Assembly (NCBI RefSeq): GCF_001553955.1
Contig: NZ_CP014234.1
Coordinates: forward strand, 62,001 to 126,000
From: Moraxella osloensis
GTDB lineage: Bacteria; Pseudomonadota; Gammaproteobacteria; Pseudomonadales; Moraxellaceae
Length of the DNA stretch: 64,000 nucleotides
Direction of reading: 5' to 3'
Part shown: positions 56,437 to 64,000 of the stretch, one piece after another
Numbering within the stretch: position 1 is the first letter of the stretch
How the letters are laid out: each line of letters starts with the position of its first letter
Notes under the pieces: model-generated
Told to the model about the DNA's origin: nothing
The model's input: only the letters and a program-made list of their open reading frames with translations
The model's database searches: none
Position numbers and translations under genes: made by a program

Positions 56437-57363
56437 ATGCCAAATCATCAACAAACAGCCATTAAAAAAATTGCCTTTATCGGGTTTGGTAACATGGGCA
56501 AACCGATGGCAGAAAATCTCATCAAAAATGGCTTTGCCTTAAACGTATTTGACCTAAACACCGCCGTACTAGACGACCTTGCCCAACAAGGGGCAAACGT
56601 GGCGATTTCACCTGTGGACGCAAGCAAAGAGGTGGATATGGTCATCACCATGTTACCTGCAGGTCAACATGTCAAAGAGGTGTATCTGGGTAAAGACGGT
56701 AATCAAGGCTTGCTCGATGTGGTGGGTAAAGATACCCTGCTGGTCGATAGTAGCACCATTGCCGCGAGTGATGCGCGTGAAGTTGCCCAAGTCGCGGCGG
56801 AGAAAGGTATTGGTTTTATGGATGCGCCCGTATCAGGCGGTACCGCAGGGGCAGCAGCAGGGACACTCAGCTTTATCGTGGGCGGGCAAGCTGAGCAATT
56901 TGAGCAGGTCAAACCCGTTTTAGAGGCGATGGGAAAAAATATCTTTCACGCGGGCGAGGTCGGTGCAGGTCAAGTCGCCAAAATCTGTAATAACATGCTG
57001 CTTGGCGTGATTATGACAGGGACAGCAGAAGCCATGAATTTGGGCGCCAAAAACGGCTTAGACCCAAAAGTCTTAGCCAGTATTTTGTCAGCCAGCACCG
57101 GTCGTAACTGGGCGCTGGAAGTGTGTAATCCGCATCCCGATGTTGGTGATGCCATGCCATCAAGCCGTGGTTACACGGGTGGATTTATGAGTAAACTTAT
57201 GCTCAAAGACATGAACCTTGCCAAACAAACGGCCAATGATACCAAGGTGGTGACGCCAATGGCAGACCAAGCCACGGCGCTTTACACCAAACATAGTGAG
57301 CAGCATGGGGATAAAGATTTCTCAAGCATTATGGCGCATTATGATGCGAACGTTTTGCAATAA
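56437..57363 (+). CDS. mmsB: 3-hydroxyisobutyrate dehydrogenase
   Basis: 308 residues from the ATG at 56437 (AAGGA six bases upstream); the frame is open back to 56392. NAD loop IGFGNMGKPMAENL at 15-28, DAPVSGGTAGA substrate motif, and the catalytic lysine in GAGQVAKICNNM. Oxidises 3-hydroxyisobutyrate to methylmalonate semialdehyde, the substrate of MmsA. Last gene of the cluster; a terminator follows. Confidence 0.95.
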   Translation: MPNHQQTAIKKIAFIGFGNMGKPMAENLIKNGFALNVFDLNTAVLDDLAQQGANVAISPVDASKEVDMVITMLPAGQHVKEVYLGKDGNQGLLDVVGKDTLLVDSSTIAASDAREVAQVAAEKGIGFMDAPVSGGTAGAAAGTLSFIVGGQAEQFEQVKPVLEAMGKNIFHAGEVGAGQVAKICNNMLLGVIMTGTAEAMNLGAKNGLDPKVLASILSASTGRNWALEVCNPHPDVGDAMPSSRGYTGGFMSKLMLKDMNLAKQTANDTKVVTPMADQATALYTKHSEQHGDKDFSSIMAHYDANVLQ

Positions 57364-57378
57364 GTTTTGGCATTTAGC

Positions 57379-57408
57379 AAAAAGCTAGGATTTTTTTCTG
57401 GCTTTTTT
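57379..57408 (+). terminator. Terminator after mmsB
   Basis: AAAAAGCTAG and CTGGCTTTTT form a ten-base stem with one G.U pair and a nine-base loop, ending in T's. Confidence 0.75.
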
Positions 57409-57486
57409 CTGCTCGTTAATTTAAAAAGTTAACCCAAAAATAGGGTAGAATTAGCGTCAATCCCAATTTATCGCATTAGTGTTATT

Positions 57487-58305
57487 ATGTCTAAGCCAAC
57501 AGTACGCCCCAAAAAACCAAAAATTGTCTTTTTTGATATTGATGACACGTTGTACATCAAGCATCAAGAAAGGGTGCCACAATCCGCGATTGAGGCACTT
57601 AAACAATTAAAGCAGCAAGGCATTATGGTTGCTATCGCCACCGGTCGGGGTCGTGCGGTGTTTCCCAAAGCGGTGTATGAGCTCATTGAGACCGTGGGTA
57701 TCGATGTGCTTGTCACCATCAACGGTCAATGCAGTCATCACCAAGGGGAATTGTTAGCGCATTATCCGATGACGCCTGCGCAAATTAAACTGATTACCGA
57801 TTATGTCGAATCAAACAATTTATCCTATGCCTACATGACCGATGCGGAAATTATCGCGTTAGCGGAAGATGAGGCGCTGTCAGAAGCTTTAAATTCACTT
57901 AAAATAGCTTACCGTACTGCCCGTCATGATGACATTGATTTGTCGATACCTATTTATCAAGTCGTGGCATTTCATCCTGACAACACGCAGGTAAATTTTG
58001 AATTTCCCTCGACTTTAAAAATCATGCGCTGGCATAAAAACGGTATCGATATTCTAGATGCGACAGGCTCGAAGGCACGCGGTATTGCGCAGGCGCTCAA
58101 TAAACTGGGGCTGGATTTTGAAGATGCCATGGCATTCGGCGATGGGGTGAATGATATCGAAATGTTACAGACAGTCGGCTTTGGCGTGGCGATGGGGAAT
58201 GCCCATGCCGATGTGAAAGCGGCGGCTGACTATGTATGTCCAGCTGCGTGGGAAGATGGCATCTATCAAGGCTTACAACATTTGGGTTTGTTGCCACATG
58301 GATGA
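57487..58305 (+). CDS. Cof-type HAD phosphatase
   Basis: 272 residues. HAD motif I FFDIDDTLY (D17, D19), motif II ATGRGR, a C2 cap insertion, and motif IV GDGVNDIEML. Cof-type phosphatases act on small phosphorylated metabolites such as sugar phosphates or PLP; substrate not predictable. The N-terminus has an extra basic stretch (KPTVRPKKPK). Stands alone, convergent with the IclR gene. Confidence 0.9.
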   Translation: MSKPTVRPKKPKIVFFDIDDTLYIKHQERVPQSAIEALKQLKQQGIMVAIATGRGRAVFPKAVYELIETVGIDVLVTINGQCSHHQGELLAHYPMTPAQIKLITDYVESNNLSYAYMTDAEIIALAEDEALSEALNSLKIAYRTARHDDIDLSIPIYQVVAFHPDNTQVNFEFPSTLKIMRWHKNGIDILDATGSKARGIAQALNKLGLDFEDAMAFGDGVNDIEMLQTVGFGVAMGNAHADVKAAADYVCPAAWEDGIYQGLQHLGLLPHG

Positions 58306-58405
58306 GCCATCAAATAACTAAGCCCCACCATGCTATATACAATTTATGAGTAAAAGTGCTTTGGGCGTTTTAACTTTACCTTGTCAGAAATTCCAAGGAT
58401 AACAT

Positions 58406-59161
58406 TTAAATCTCCCCAAAAAACGCATCACGAATATCATCGGCAGCTTTTTGCATATCAGGTACAAACCCAATCAAGTCCTCGAGAGATTTGCGCGTTT
58501 TAGGTGCGGTTGTGTACAGTGAGCCGATATAACGACCTTGGGTATCATTGATTGCCACAGCAATTGAGACCGCTTGGGCAATATATTCTTCATCAGAAAT
58601 TGCATAGCGCAGCTTAGCTACCTGTTCAAGGCTTTGATTGAGCGCATCCCTATCGGTAATCGTGGCAGGGGTGATAGCGGTTAACGATAAATTTTTTAGT
58701 AGCGTCACCCTATCATCTTTTGTGAGCGTACTTAGGTAGATTTTACCAGCCGCCGTACACCAAATGGGTGCTTGCGAATCAGTGGGCATATACACTTGTA
58801 GGGCAGAAGGACAAGGTACGCGGTCGGTATAGACCATGTTGACGTAATAAGGTACCGCCATGCCACAGGTTTCACCGATTTTATCAACCAGTCTTTGCAA
58901 AATCGCAAACCGCTGAATTGCTACTTGCTGACTTTGCCATAGATGAATCGCCATGTGCCGCGTACGCGACGCAGGCACAATAGTACCATTGATATCGACC
59001 CGCACAAAGCCTTCCTCTTGCAGCTGCTGTATCAGTCGGTGCATGGTCGGTTTTGGAATATCCAAAATCTCAGACAAATCCAGTGGCGATAAAGGACGCT
59101 GTGCCGCAGACACGGCTTCGATGATTTTTAAAACACGGGTAATAGAAGAAACTCGAGCCAT
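58406..59161 (-). CDS. IclR family transcriptional regulator
   Basis: 251 residues, normal for the family. N-terminal winged HTH (LSPLDLSEILDIPKPTMHRL, then QLQEEGFVRVD) and C-terminal IclR effector domain (ETCGMAVPYYVNMVYTD, APIWCTAAGKIYLSTL, YAISDEEYIAQAVSIAVAI). Effector and targets unknown; it could control a catabolic pathway elsewhere. Divergent from the exonuclease III gene across ~290 bp with no obvious operator. Confidence 0.92.
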   Translation of the reverse strand: MARVSSITRVLKIIEAVSAAQRPLSPLDLSEILDIPKPTMHRLIQQLQEEGFVRVDINGTIVPASRTRHMAIHLWQSQQVAIQRFAILQRLVDKIGETCGMAVPYYVNMVYTDRVPCPSALQVYMPTDSQAPIWCTAAGKIYLSTLTKDDRVTLLKNLSLTAITPATITDRDALNQSLEQVAKLRYAISDEEYIAQAVSIAVAINDTQGRYIGSLYTTAPKTRKSLEDLIGFVPDMQKAADDIRDAFFGEI

Positions 59162-59447
59162 TATATTGTCTTTTTAAGTCTAGGGTCAGCACGTCGCCAG
59201 AAAAAATTGAAAAAAATATTTTGCAAAGTTGGCAGTGATTAAAGTGCAAGGTTTTTTGATTATACCAAAATTTTTTTAAACTTCACCTGCTATTTGCGGG
59301 TTCGTCATGCATAACCTCAGGGTTGCAGACCCAATTTGCTTTCAAATTGAGCTTGCGGGCAATATCCGCTAATATAGTCGGCATTTAACGCTTAACAAAG
59401 CCACAGTTATCAATACCAAGACACATTTATCAATTTGGGGAAAACAC

Positions 59448-60260
59448 ATGCCGCGTTTTGTCAGTTTTAATATCAATGGATTGCGGGCGCGTCCACACCA
59501 GCTTGAAGCCATTCGCGATATCATCGCACCCGATGTCATTGGGCTACAAGAAACCAAAGTACATGATGACGCATTTCCGCTACAAAGCGTGCAGCAATTG
59601 GGCTATCATGTCGAGTTTTTTGGGCAAAAATCTCATTATGGTGTGGCGTTATTATCACGACAAAAACCTATTTTTGTACAAAAAGGCTTTCCAACCGACA
59701 GCGACGATGCGCAGCGACGATTTATCCATGCACGCTATGATTTTAATGGCAAATATATTGATGTGCTTAATGGCTATTTCCCGCAAGGCGAAAATCGCAA
59801 GCATGAAACCAAGTTTCCGATGAAGCGCAAATTCTATGCTGATTTAACGGCTTATATTTTGCAGCTTAAAGCAGAAAATCGCAGTATGATTTTGATGGGG
59901 GACATGAATATTGCGCCGCTTGATTTTGATATTGGCATTAGCGAGGATAGTGTTAAACGTTGGCTAAAAAATGGCACGTGCTCGTTTTTGCCAGAGGAGC
60001 GAGAGTGGTACCAAGCCCTGCTTGCGACAGATTTGCATGATACTTATCGGGCGTTATATGCCGACGGTCAAGCGCTAAGTTGGTTTGATTATCGCAGCAA
60101 GGGATTTGACGATGAGCCAAAGCGAGGGCTGCGCATTGACCATATCTTGATGACGCCTGATTTGGCGGATAAGCTCAACGGTGCAGGCGTCAGCTATGAT
60201 TTGCGTGCCATGGAAAAACCCAGCGACCATGCCCCGATTTGGGCAGATTTTTTGGATTAA
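59448..60260 (+). CDS. xthA: Exodeoxyribonuclease III
   Basis: 270 residues (E. coli 268). AP endonuclease and 3'-5' exonuclease for base-excision repair. SFNINGLRARPHQLEAI at the start, GLQETKVHDDAFP (catalytic Glu), MGDMNIAPLDFDI and LRIDHILMTP, and the final SDHAPIWADF with the catalytic His-Asp. GGGG lies before the ATG. Followed after an 8-bp repeat by argJ. Confidence 0.96.
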   Translation: MPRFVSFNINGLRARPHQLEAIRDIIAPDVIGLQETKVHDDAFPLQSVQQLGYHVEFFGQKSHYGVALLSRQKPIFVQKGFPTDSDDAQRRFIHARYDFNGKYIDVLNGYFPQGENRKHETKFPMKRKFYADLTAYILQLKAENRSMILMGDMNIAPLDFDIGISEDSVKRWLKNGTCSFLPEEREWYQALLATDLHDTYRALYADGQALSWFDYRSKGFDDEPKRGLRIDHILMTPDLADKLNGAGVSYDLRAMEKPSDHAPIWADFLD

Positions 60261-60287
60261 ACAATTAAACAATTAAACAATTAAACA
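60256..60287. repeat. ATTAAACA tandem repeat, four copies
   Basis: Four exact copies of the octamer ATTAAACA run from the xthA stop codon to just before the argJ ribosome site (AAGGAG at 60292-60297). Confidence 0.9.
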
Positions 60288-60305
60288 ACAGTAAGGAGCG
60301 CTCTC

Positions 60306-61520
60306 ATGCCAGTTGGCAATGTCGAACTTGTAAAATTAAACCCAGTGAAAGGGATAAAAATTGGCATCACCGAAGCCCACGTGCGCTATGCAGGGCGCAA
60401 AGACTTAACGGTTTTTGACATCATAGCGGGCGCAAATACCGCGGTTGTCACCACGCAAAACCAATTTTGTGCCGCGCCTGTGCAGTTGCTGCGAGAATTT
60501 ATCGCCAAAGACAGTCCCCGTTATTTGATTGTCAACACAGGCAACGCCAACGCTGCCACAGGTGAAGACGGTAAACAGCGTGCCAAAACAACGTGTGTGG
60601 CATTGGCAGAAAAAACCGGTGTCGCGGCCGAGCAAGTATTGCCTTATTCCACCGGGGTGATTGGGGAAACCTTGCCGGCGGATAAAATCATCGCCGGGTT
60701 AGACAGCGCCTTAGCCAATTTAAGCGACGATAATTGGCTTGGCGCCGCCCATAGCATCATGACCACCGATACCACCCCAAAAGGACATAGCGAAATCGTG
60801 GAAATTGATGGTACAACTTACACGGTGACAGGTATCTCAAAAGGCGCGGGCATGATTCGCCCCAATATGGCGACCATGCTTGGCTTTGTGGCGACCGATG
60901 CCAACATTGAAAAATCGTTGCTACAAAATATCTTGACCGATACGGTGAATCAGTCATTTAACCGCATCACGGTGGATGGCGACACCTCGACCAATGACTG
61001 TTGTACGTTGATTGCCACAGGACAAGTTGGGGAGATGATTGACAGCGAAAATCACCCGCATTATCAAGCGATTTATCAGGCAATTAAAAATGTGATGATT
61101 CGAATCGCTCAATTGATTGTACGCGATGGTGAAGGGGCAACCAAATTTATGACGGTCAAAGTGACAGGCGGTGAAACCTCTGAAGAATGTGCCAAAATCG
61201 CCTATGAAGTGGCGCATTCACCGCTGGTAAAAACCGCATTTTTTGCCAGTGACCCAAATTGGGGGCGTATTTTGGCAGCGGTAGGCAAAGCGGGCGTGAT
61301 GCTCGACCAGTCAAAAGTGGCGGTATCACTCGATGATGTGCGTATCTGCGAGCGCGGCGGCTTGGCACAAGACTATACCGAGGCGCGTGGTAGCGAGGTG
61401 ATGAAGCGTCCTGAAATTACCATTCACATTGAATTGGGTCGCGGACAGGCGAGTGATACCGTTTATACCTGTGATTTATCATACGAGTATGTCAAAATCA
61501 ATGCTGATTATCGTTCTTAA
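60306..61520 (+). CDS. argJ: Bifunctional ornithine acetyltransferase/N-acetylglutamate synthase
   Basis: 404 residues. Precursor that self-cleaves before the nucleophilic threonine T190 in [15 protein letters not shown]; the product cycles acetyl groups between N-acetylornithine and glutamate in arginine synthesis. Other family blocks: NTGNANAATG near 77-86 and [15 protein letters not shown] near the C-terminus, ending in [10 protein letters not shown]. Strong AAGGAG site upstream. Confidence 0.97.
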   Translation: MPVGNVELVKLNPVKGIKIGITEAHVRYAGRKDLTVFDIIAGANTAVVTTQNQFCAAPVQLLREFIAKDSPRYLIVNTGNANAATGEDGKQRAKTTCVALAEKTGVAAEQVLPYSTGVIGETLPADKIIAGLDSALANLSDDNWLGAAHSIMTTDTTPKGHSEIVEIDGTTYTVTGISKGAGMIRPNMATMLGFVATDANIEKSLLQNILTDTVNQSFNRITVDGDTSTNDCCTLIATGQVGEMIDSENHPHYQAIYQAIKNVMIRIAQLIVRDGEGATKFMTVKVTGGETSEECAKIAYEVAHSPLVKTAFFASDPNWGRILAAVGKAGVMLDQSKVAVSLDDVRICERGGLAQDYTEARGSEVMKRPEITIHIELGRGQASDTVYTCDLSYEYVKINADYRS

Positions 61521-61551
61521 AGTCAATCTTAAAGTCAATTAAAGGTAACGA

Positions 61552-61716
61552 ATGAAAAAACTAACCACCCTGCTTTTTTTGCTGACCACCGCTGTTATCT
61601 TACAAGGGTGTGTGCATAAAATTGTCACTGTCCCTGTTAAAGTTGCCTATAAGACCACCAAAGGGGTGGTCAAAGGCACGGTAGCCGTCGCTAAAGCGGT
61701 GATACCAGGCGGCTAA
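61552..61716 (+). CDS. Short lipoprotein of the NF038104 type
   Basis: 54 residues. Signal MKKLTTLLFLLTTAVILQGC with lipobox LQGC (Cys20) followed by a valine/lysine-rich mature part (VTVPVKVAYKTTKGVVKGTV) that could form an amphipathic helix. Matches what I remember of the short NF038104 lipoproteins of Acinetobacter. AAAGG lies before the ATG, 31 bases after the argJ stop. Function unknown. Confidence 0.8.
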   Translation: MKKLTTLLFLLTTAVILQGCVHKIVTVPVKVAYKTTKGVVKGTVAVAKAVIPGG

Positions 61717-61817
61717 TACCAAGCGATAGTGACGACAAAAAAGACTAAACACAGGCTGCCTAGTCATTTATGTCACACTCATTCATTGATGGCATTTATG
61801 GCAATTATTTATGGCAA

Positions 61818-62600
61818 TCATGCGTAGCGTCTTTGCCGTAACATTTCATACAGACACAGTGACCCTGCTATCGCCACGTTTAGGCTTTCTTGACCATTGG
61901 GCTGCGGTAGGGCAATCGGGGCAGATTGACTAAGTAACCTCTCATCGACGCCTTGTCCTTCATGCCCCATAATCAAGGCTAACGGTTGTCTCAAATCGGT
62001 TTGATAAATAATATGATCGGTATGTGAGCTTGTGGCAAACATCGGCACTTTGACCTTCATCAAAATCTCATCTACGCTGATGCCTTCAAAAATCGTTAAA
62101 CTAAAATTTGCCCCCATGCCCGCTCGCAAGGTTTTGGGCGACCACGCCGATGCGGTGCCCATCGTACAGACAATGGTTTTAATTCCCACCGCTGAGGCGG
62201 TGCGTAACAGTGTGCCTAGATTGCCATTGTCTTGGACACCATTGATGATTAAGCAATCGCTGGTGATGGGCTGATTAAAGTCTAAATGCGGCATATCAAT
62301 CATCGCCATGATGGGCAGGCTCTCGCCCAGCGTGCGAATCTCTTTATACAGATTATCGCTAATCGTTAACGTTTTAACATTTTCAAGTCGGTTTAATAAG
62401 GCATTGATTTCGTCATTGTGCAAACCACTTTCACTGACAATCACGGTTTCGGGCGTGAGATTAGCGTTTAGGTACGCTTCAAGCAAATGCGTGCCTTCAA
62501 TCACGGTTTTGCCCAGTTTTTTACGCTGGCGCGACCCAGTGAGAAGGGCATGAGCAGTTTTGATGGTTGGGTTGTCTTTGGAAGATATGAAAACATTCAT
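61818..62600 (-). CDS. TrmH/SpoU family RNA 2'-O-methyltransferase
   Basis: 260 residues. SPOUT fold: N-terminal substrate-binding domain (SRQRKKLGKTVIEGTHLLEA), then motif 1 NGVQDNGNLGTLLRTA, motif 2 ALIMGHEGQGV and motif 3 LPQPNGQESLNVAIAGSLCL forming the knotted SAM site. Target RNA not predictable by eye; RlmB/TsnR-like subgroup. AGGAAG lies upstream, inside the 3' end of the foreign AIPR gene, which starts eight bases before this ATG. Confidence 0.93.
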   Translation of the reverse strand: MNVFISSKDNPTIKTAHALLTGSRQRKKLGKTVIEGTHLLEAYLNANLTPETVIVSESGLHNDEINALLNRLENVKTLTISDNLYKEIRTLGESLPIMAMIDMPHLDFNQPITSDCLIINGVQDNGNLGTLLRTASAVGIKTIVCTMGTASAWSPKTLRAGMGANFSLTIFEGISVDEILMKVKVPMFATSSHTDHIIYQTDLRQPLALIMGHEGQGVDERLLSQSAPIALPQPNGQESLNVAIAGSLCLYEMLRQRRYA

Positions 62601-62608
62601 TTTTTATA

Positions 62609-64000
62609 TTACTTCCTATTTTTAACGAATTTTTTTATACGGGTATCTAACTCAGTTTTCCTTACAGCACTCGAAATAGATTCTCTTCTATTACCATAAC
62701 CAGCTTTTACAACTTTTTCGAAGTTTTCTAAAGCATCTTGAAAATGAAAATCTAAGTTAGTTTTTAGTTCATCTAGTATTAAATTTTCACTTTTAATTAT
62801 CCCTTTTTCTGAGTATTCATTTTTTAAAATAGAAGACAAGATAAAGCAACCTAAATGAAATTTACCGTACGTCATTAAAGTTTTTTTATATATATCTGTT
62901 TTTTCATCAGACATAAATTTCTTAACTGCTTTATTCACCGCAATATCAATCATTAAAGGAATATAGTAAAGAGAATAATTAAGCTGTTTCACATCAGGTG
63001 CAGGAAATACATTGTCATAGTTAGAAATGAATAAGCGTTTCGGTCTAGTTCGGACTTGAGAAGGCATCATTAGAATTTGGGATGAAAAAAGTTGAAATAA
63101 CTTTTGAATATTATAAATGTTCTTTTTTCCTTTATTTCTTAACTCATTAATACGTCTTTCATAAGAAATATCTAAACTTCCTAAATACTGTTCAATTAAT
63201 TTTTGTATGTTGTCATTTGCTTTTAGGGAAAAAGCCTTTATTGGAGTCTGGGAATTAGTAGTTTCTGTAATTCTGAAAATTAAATCATCATTATTAGTTT
63301 CAATTATTTTAACTAATAGACTAGTATCATCATTAAACTGAAGCTTTATTTTTGAATCTAACTCCTCCTGCTCTTTTTGATTTAGACCTTTGTCTGAACT
63401 AGCTTTTTTATCGATTAATTCTTTGACTCTTTCTTTGTTTTTAAGAGCATGATAAATTGAATTGGATGTTTGACAGCCATTAACAATTTGCAAATCATGC
63501 AAGCGATATTTATTATTTGGTAATTCCTCAACCTTACTACAGGTCATAGTAAGTCCATTATTGAAGCTCCAAAAATATTTAGATTCATCGCTTGCGCTAG
63601 TTTCAATTATACTTCCATTCAAATCATTACGTTTATAATAATCCCTAATATTTGCCTCAAAAAGGGATGTCTGGTGCTTTCTAACTAGCTCGGCTATTTG
63701 CATACCTTTTACAATACAAATATAGCCATTCAATTTATTCTTATTATCGGTATCAGTTATATAGTTCAAAGTTTTTTGATATTCAATAGTGTCAATAATC
63801 TTCCGACTCTGAGTGGAGTAGTTTATTAATTCTTCACATCCAAGCACATTGGTTTTAACATTGTTATAACCATTGTTTTTCAAATCCCTTGTTATATTAT
63901 CAAGAACTTCTGAAAGTAGAGGGTTATCAATAATGTTGTCTTTTAGACCACCAAAAACAACGTGGGGGATGACTGCTATATTGTCAGTTGGAAAATTTGT
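62609..64000 (-). CDS. AIPR family (abortive infection phage resistance) protein, partial
   Basis: The frame is open from the stop at 62609 to the right edge, about 463 residues seen; the start lies outside the window (a TTG at 63883 is only an internal codon). AIPR hallmarks: NNGLTMTC near the middle, LQIVNGCQTSNSIYHAL, and the FRITETTNSQTPI segment. AIPR proteins occur in phage-defence islands and near restriction systems; their mechanism is not fully known. Base composition is strongly AT-rich compared with the rest of the window, indicating acquisition. It ends eight bases before the trmH start. Confidence 0.85.
   Translation of the reverse strand, partial: TNFPTDNIAVIPHVVFGGLKDNIIDNPLLSEVLDNITRDLKNNGYNNVKTNVLGCEELINYSTQSRKIIDTIEYQKTLNYITDTDNKNKLNGYICIVKGMQIAELVRKHQTSLFEANIRDYYKRNDLNGSIIETSASDESKYFWSFNNGLTMTCSKVEELPNNKYRLHDLQIVNGCQTSNSIYHALKNKERVKELIDKKASSDKGLNQKEQEELDSKIKLQFNDDTSLLVKIIETNNDDLIFRITETTNSQTPIKAFSLKANDNIQKLIEQYLGSLDISYERRINELRNKGKKNIYNIQKLFQLFSSQILMMPSQVRTRPKRLFISNYDNVFPAPDVKQLNYSLYYIPLMIDIAVNKAVKKFMSDEKTDIYKKTLMTYGKFHLGCFILSSILKNEYSEKGIIKSENLILDELKTNLDFHFQDALENFEKVVKAGYGNRRESISSAVRKTELDTRIKKFVKNRK

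Noticed and set aside
1-64000. CRISPR array, tRNA/rRNA genes, insertion sequences
   Set aside because: No regularly spaced repeats, cloverleaf-like segments, rRNA motifs or transposase genes were recognised; a tRNA search program would be needed to exclude a missed tRNA.

Overview
The window looks like chromosome of a gammaproteobacterium of the family Moraxellaceae. GC is moderate to low and codons are A/T-ending. Several gene orders match what is known of Acinetobacter, Psychrobacter and Moraxella: glycosyltransferases bracketed by ilvE and aspS; purH-fis-(zinc ribbon/DUF3426)-prmA; a scattered gspL-gspM pair; a short lipoprotein of the Acinetobacter NF038104 type; and an acetoacetyl-CoA reductase. 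A Moraxella osloensis-like organism fits well, since that species is known to store poly-3-hydroxybutyrate. The species call is an inference from gene content only.

Layout. 1-9.8 kb is housekeeping: an unrecognised protein, yebC, an ABC1/UbiB-like kinase, ilvA divergent from rpiA, phaB divergent from glnE. 9.9-20.2 kb is the ilvE...aspS interval, the position of the lipooligosaccharide outer-core (OC) locus in Acinetobacter. Here it holds four plus-strand glycosyltransferase-type genes converging on a minus-strand block (glycosyltransferase, Rossmann-like LOS protein, unknown helical protein, a second glycosyltransferase paralogous to the first) that ends in an LpxL/HtrB-type acyltransferase. 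20.4-30.3 kb has a SohB-like protease without its usual membrane anchor, a DUF1543 protein, a Pif1-like helicase with a C-terminal helix-turn-helix, an epd/gap-like dehydrogenase, then purH, fis, DUF3426 and prmA. 30.4-49.9 kb has PBP1B, the copper P-type ATPase CcoI, a lipoprotein, Hda, a DUF2057 protein, GspL/GspM, SixA, GpsA, a nitroreductase, a PaiB remnant, ZapE, an esterase-like hydrolase, small unknowns and Ppc.

50.0-57.4 kb is a valine/isobutyrate catabolic cluster: a decayed acyl-CoA synthetase end, a PAS-LuxR regulator, mmsA, acyl-CoA dehydrogenase, enoyl-CoA hydratase, an AT-rich orphan, 3-hydroxyisobutyryl-CoA hydrolase and mmsB. Together they would take isobutyryl-CoA through methacrylyl-CoA, 3-hydroxyisobutyrate and methylmalonate semialdehyde to propionyl-CoA. 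57.5-62.6 kb is again housekeeping (HAD phosphatase, IclR regulator, exonuclease III, argJ, a small lipoprotein, a TrmH-type methyltransferase). From 62.6 kb to the right edge the DNA becomes very AT-rich and encodes an AIPR-family (abortive infection phage resistance) protein that runs off the window, probably the edge of a defence or mobile island.

I found no tRNA, rRNA, CRISPR array, transposase or prophage gene. I cannot point to a clearly new multi-gene system. The best places to look are the OC locus with its unrecognised members, the AIPR edge, and gene-decay or insertion scars (acyl-CoA synthetase stump, PaiB with an internal deletion, orphan gene inside the valine operon).
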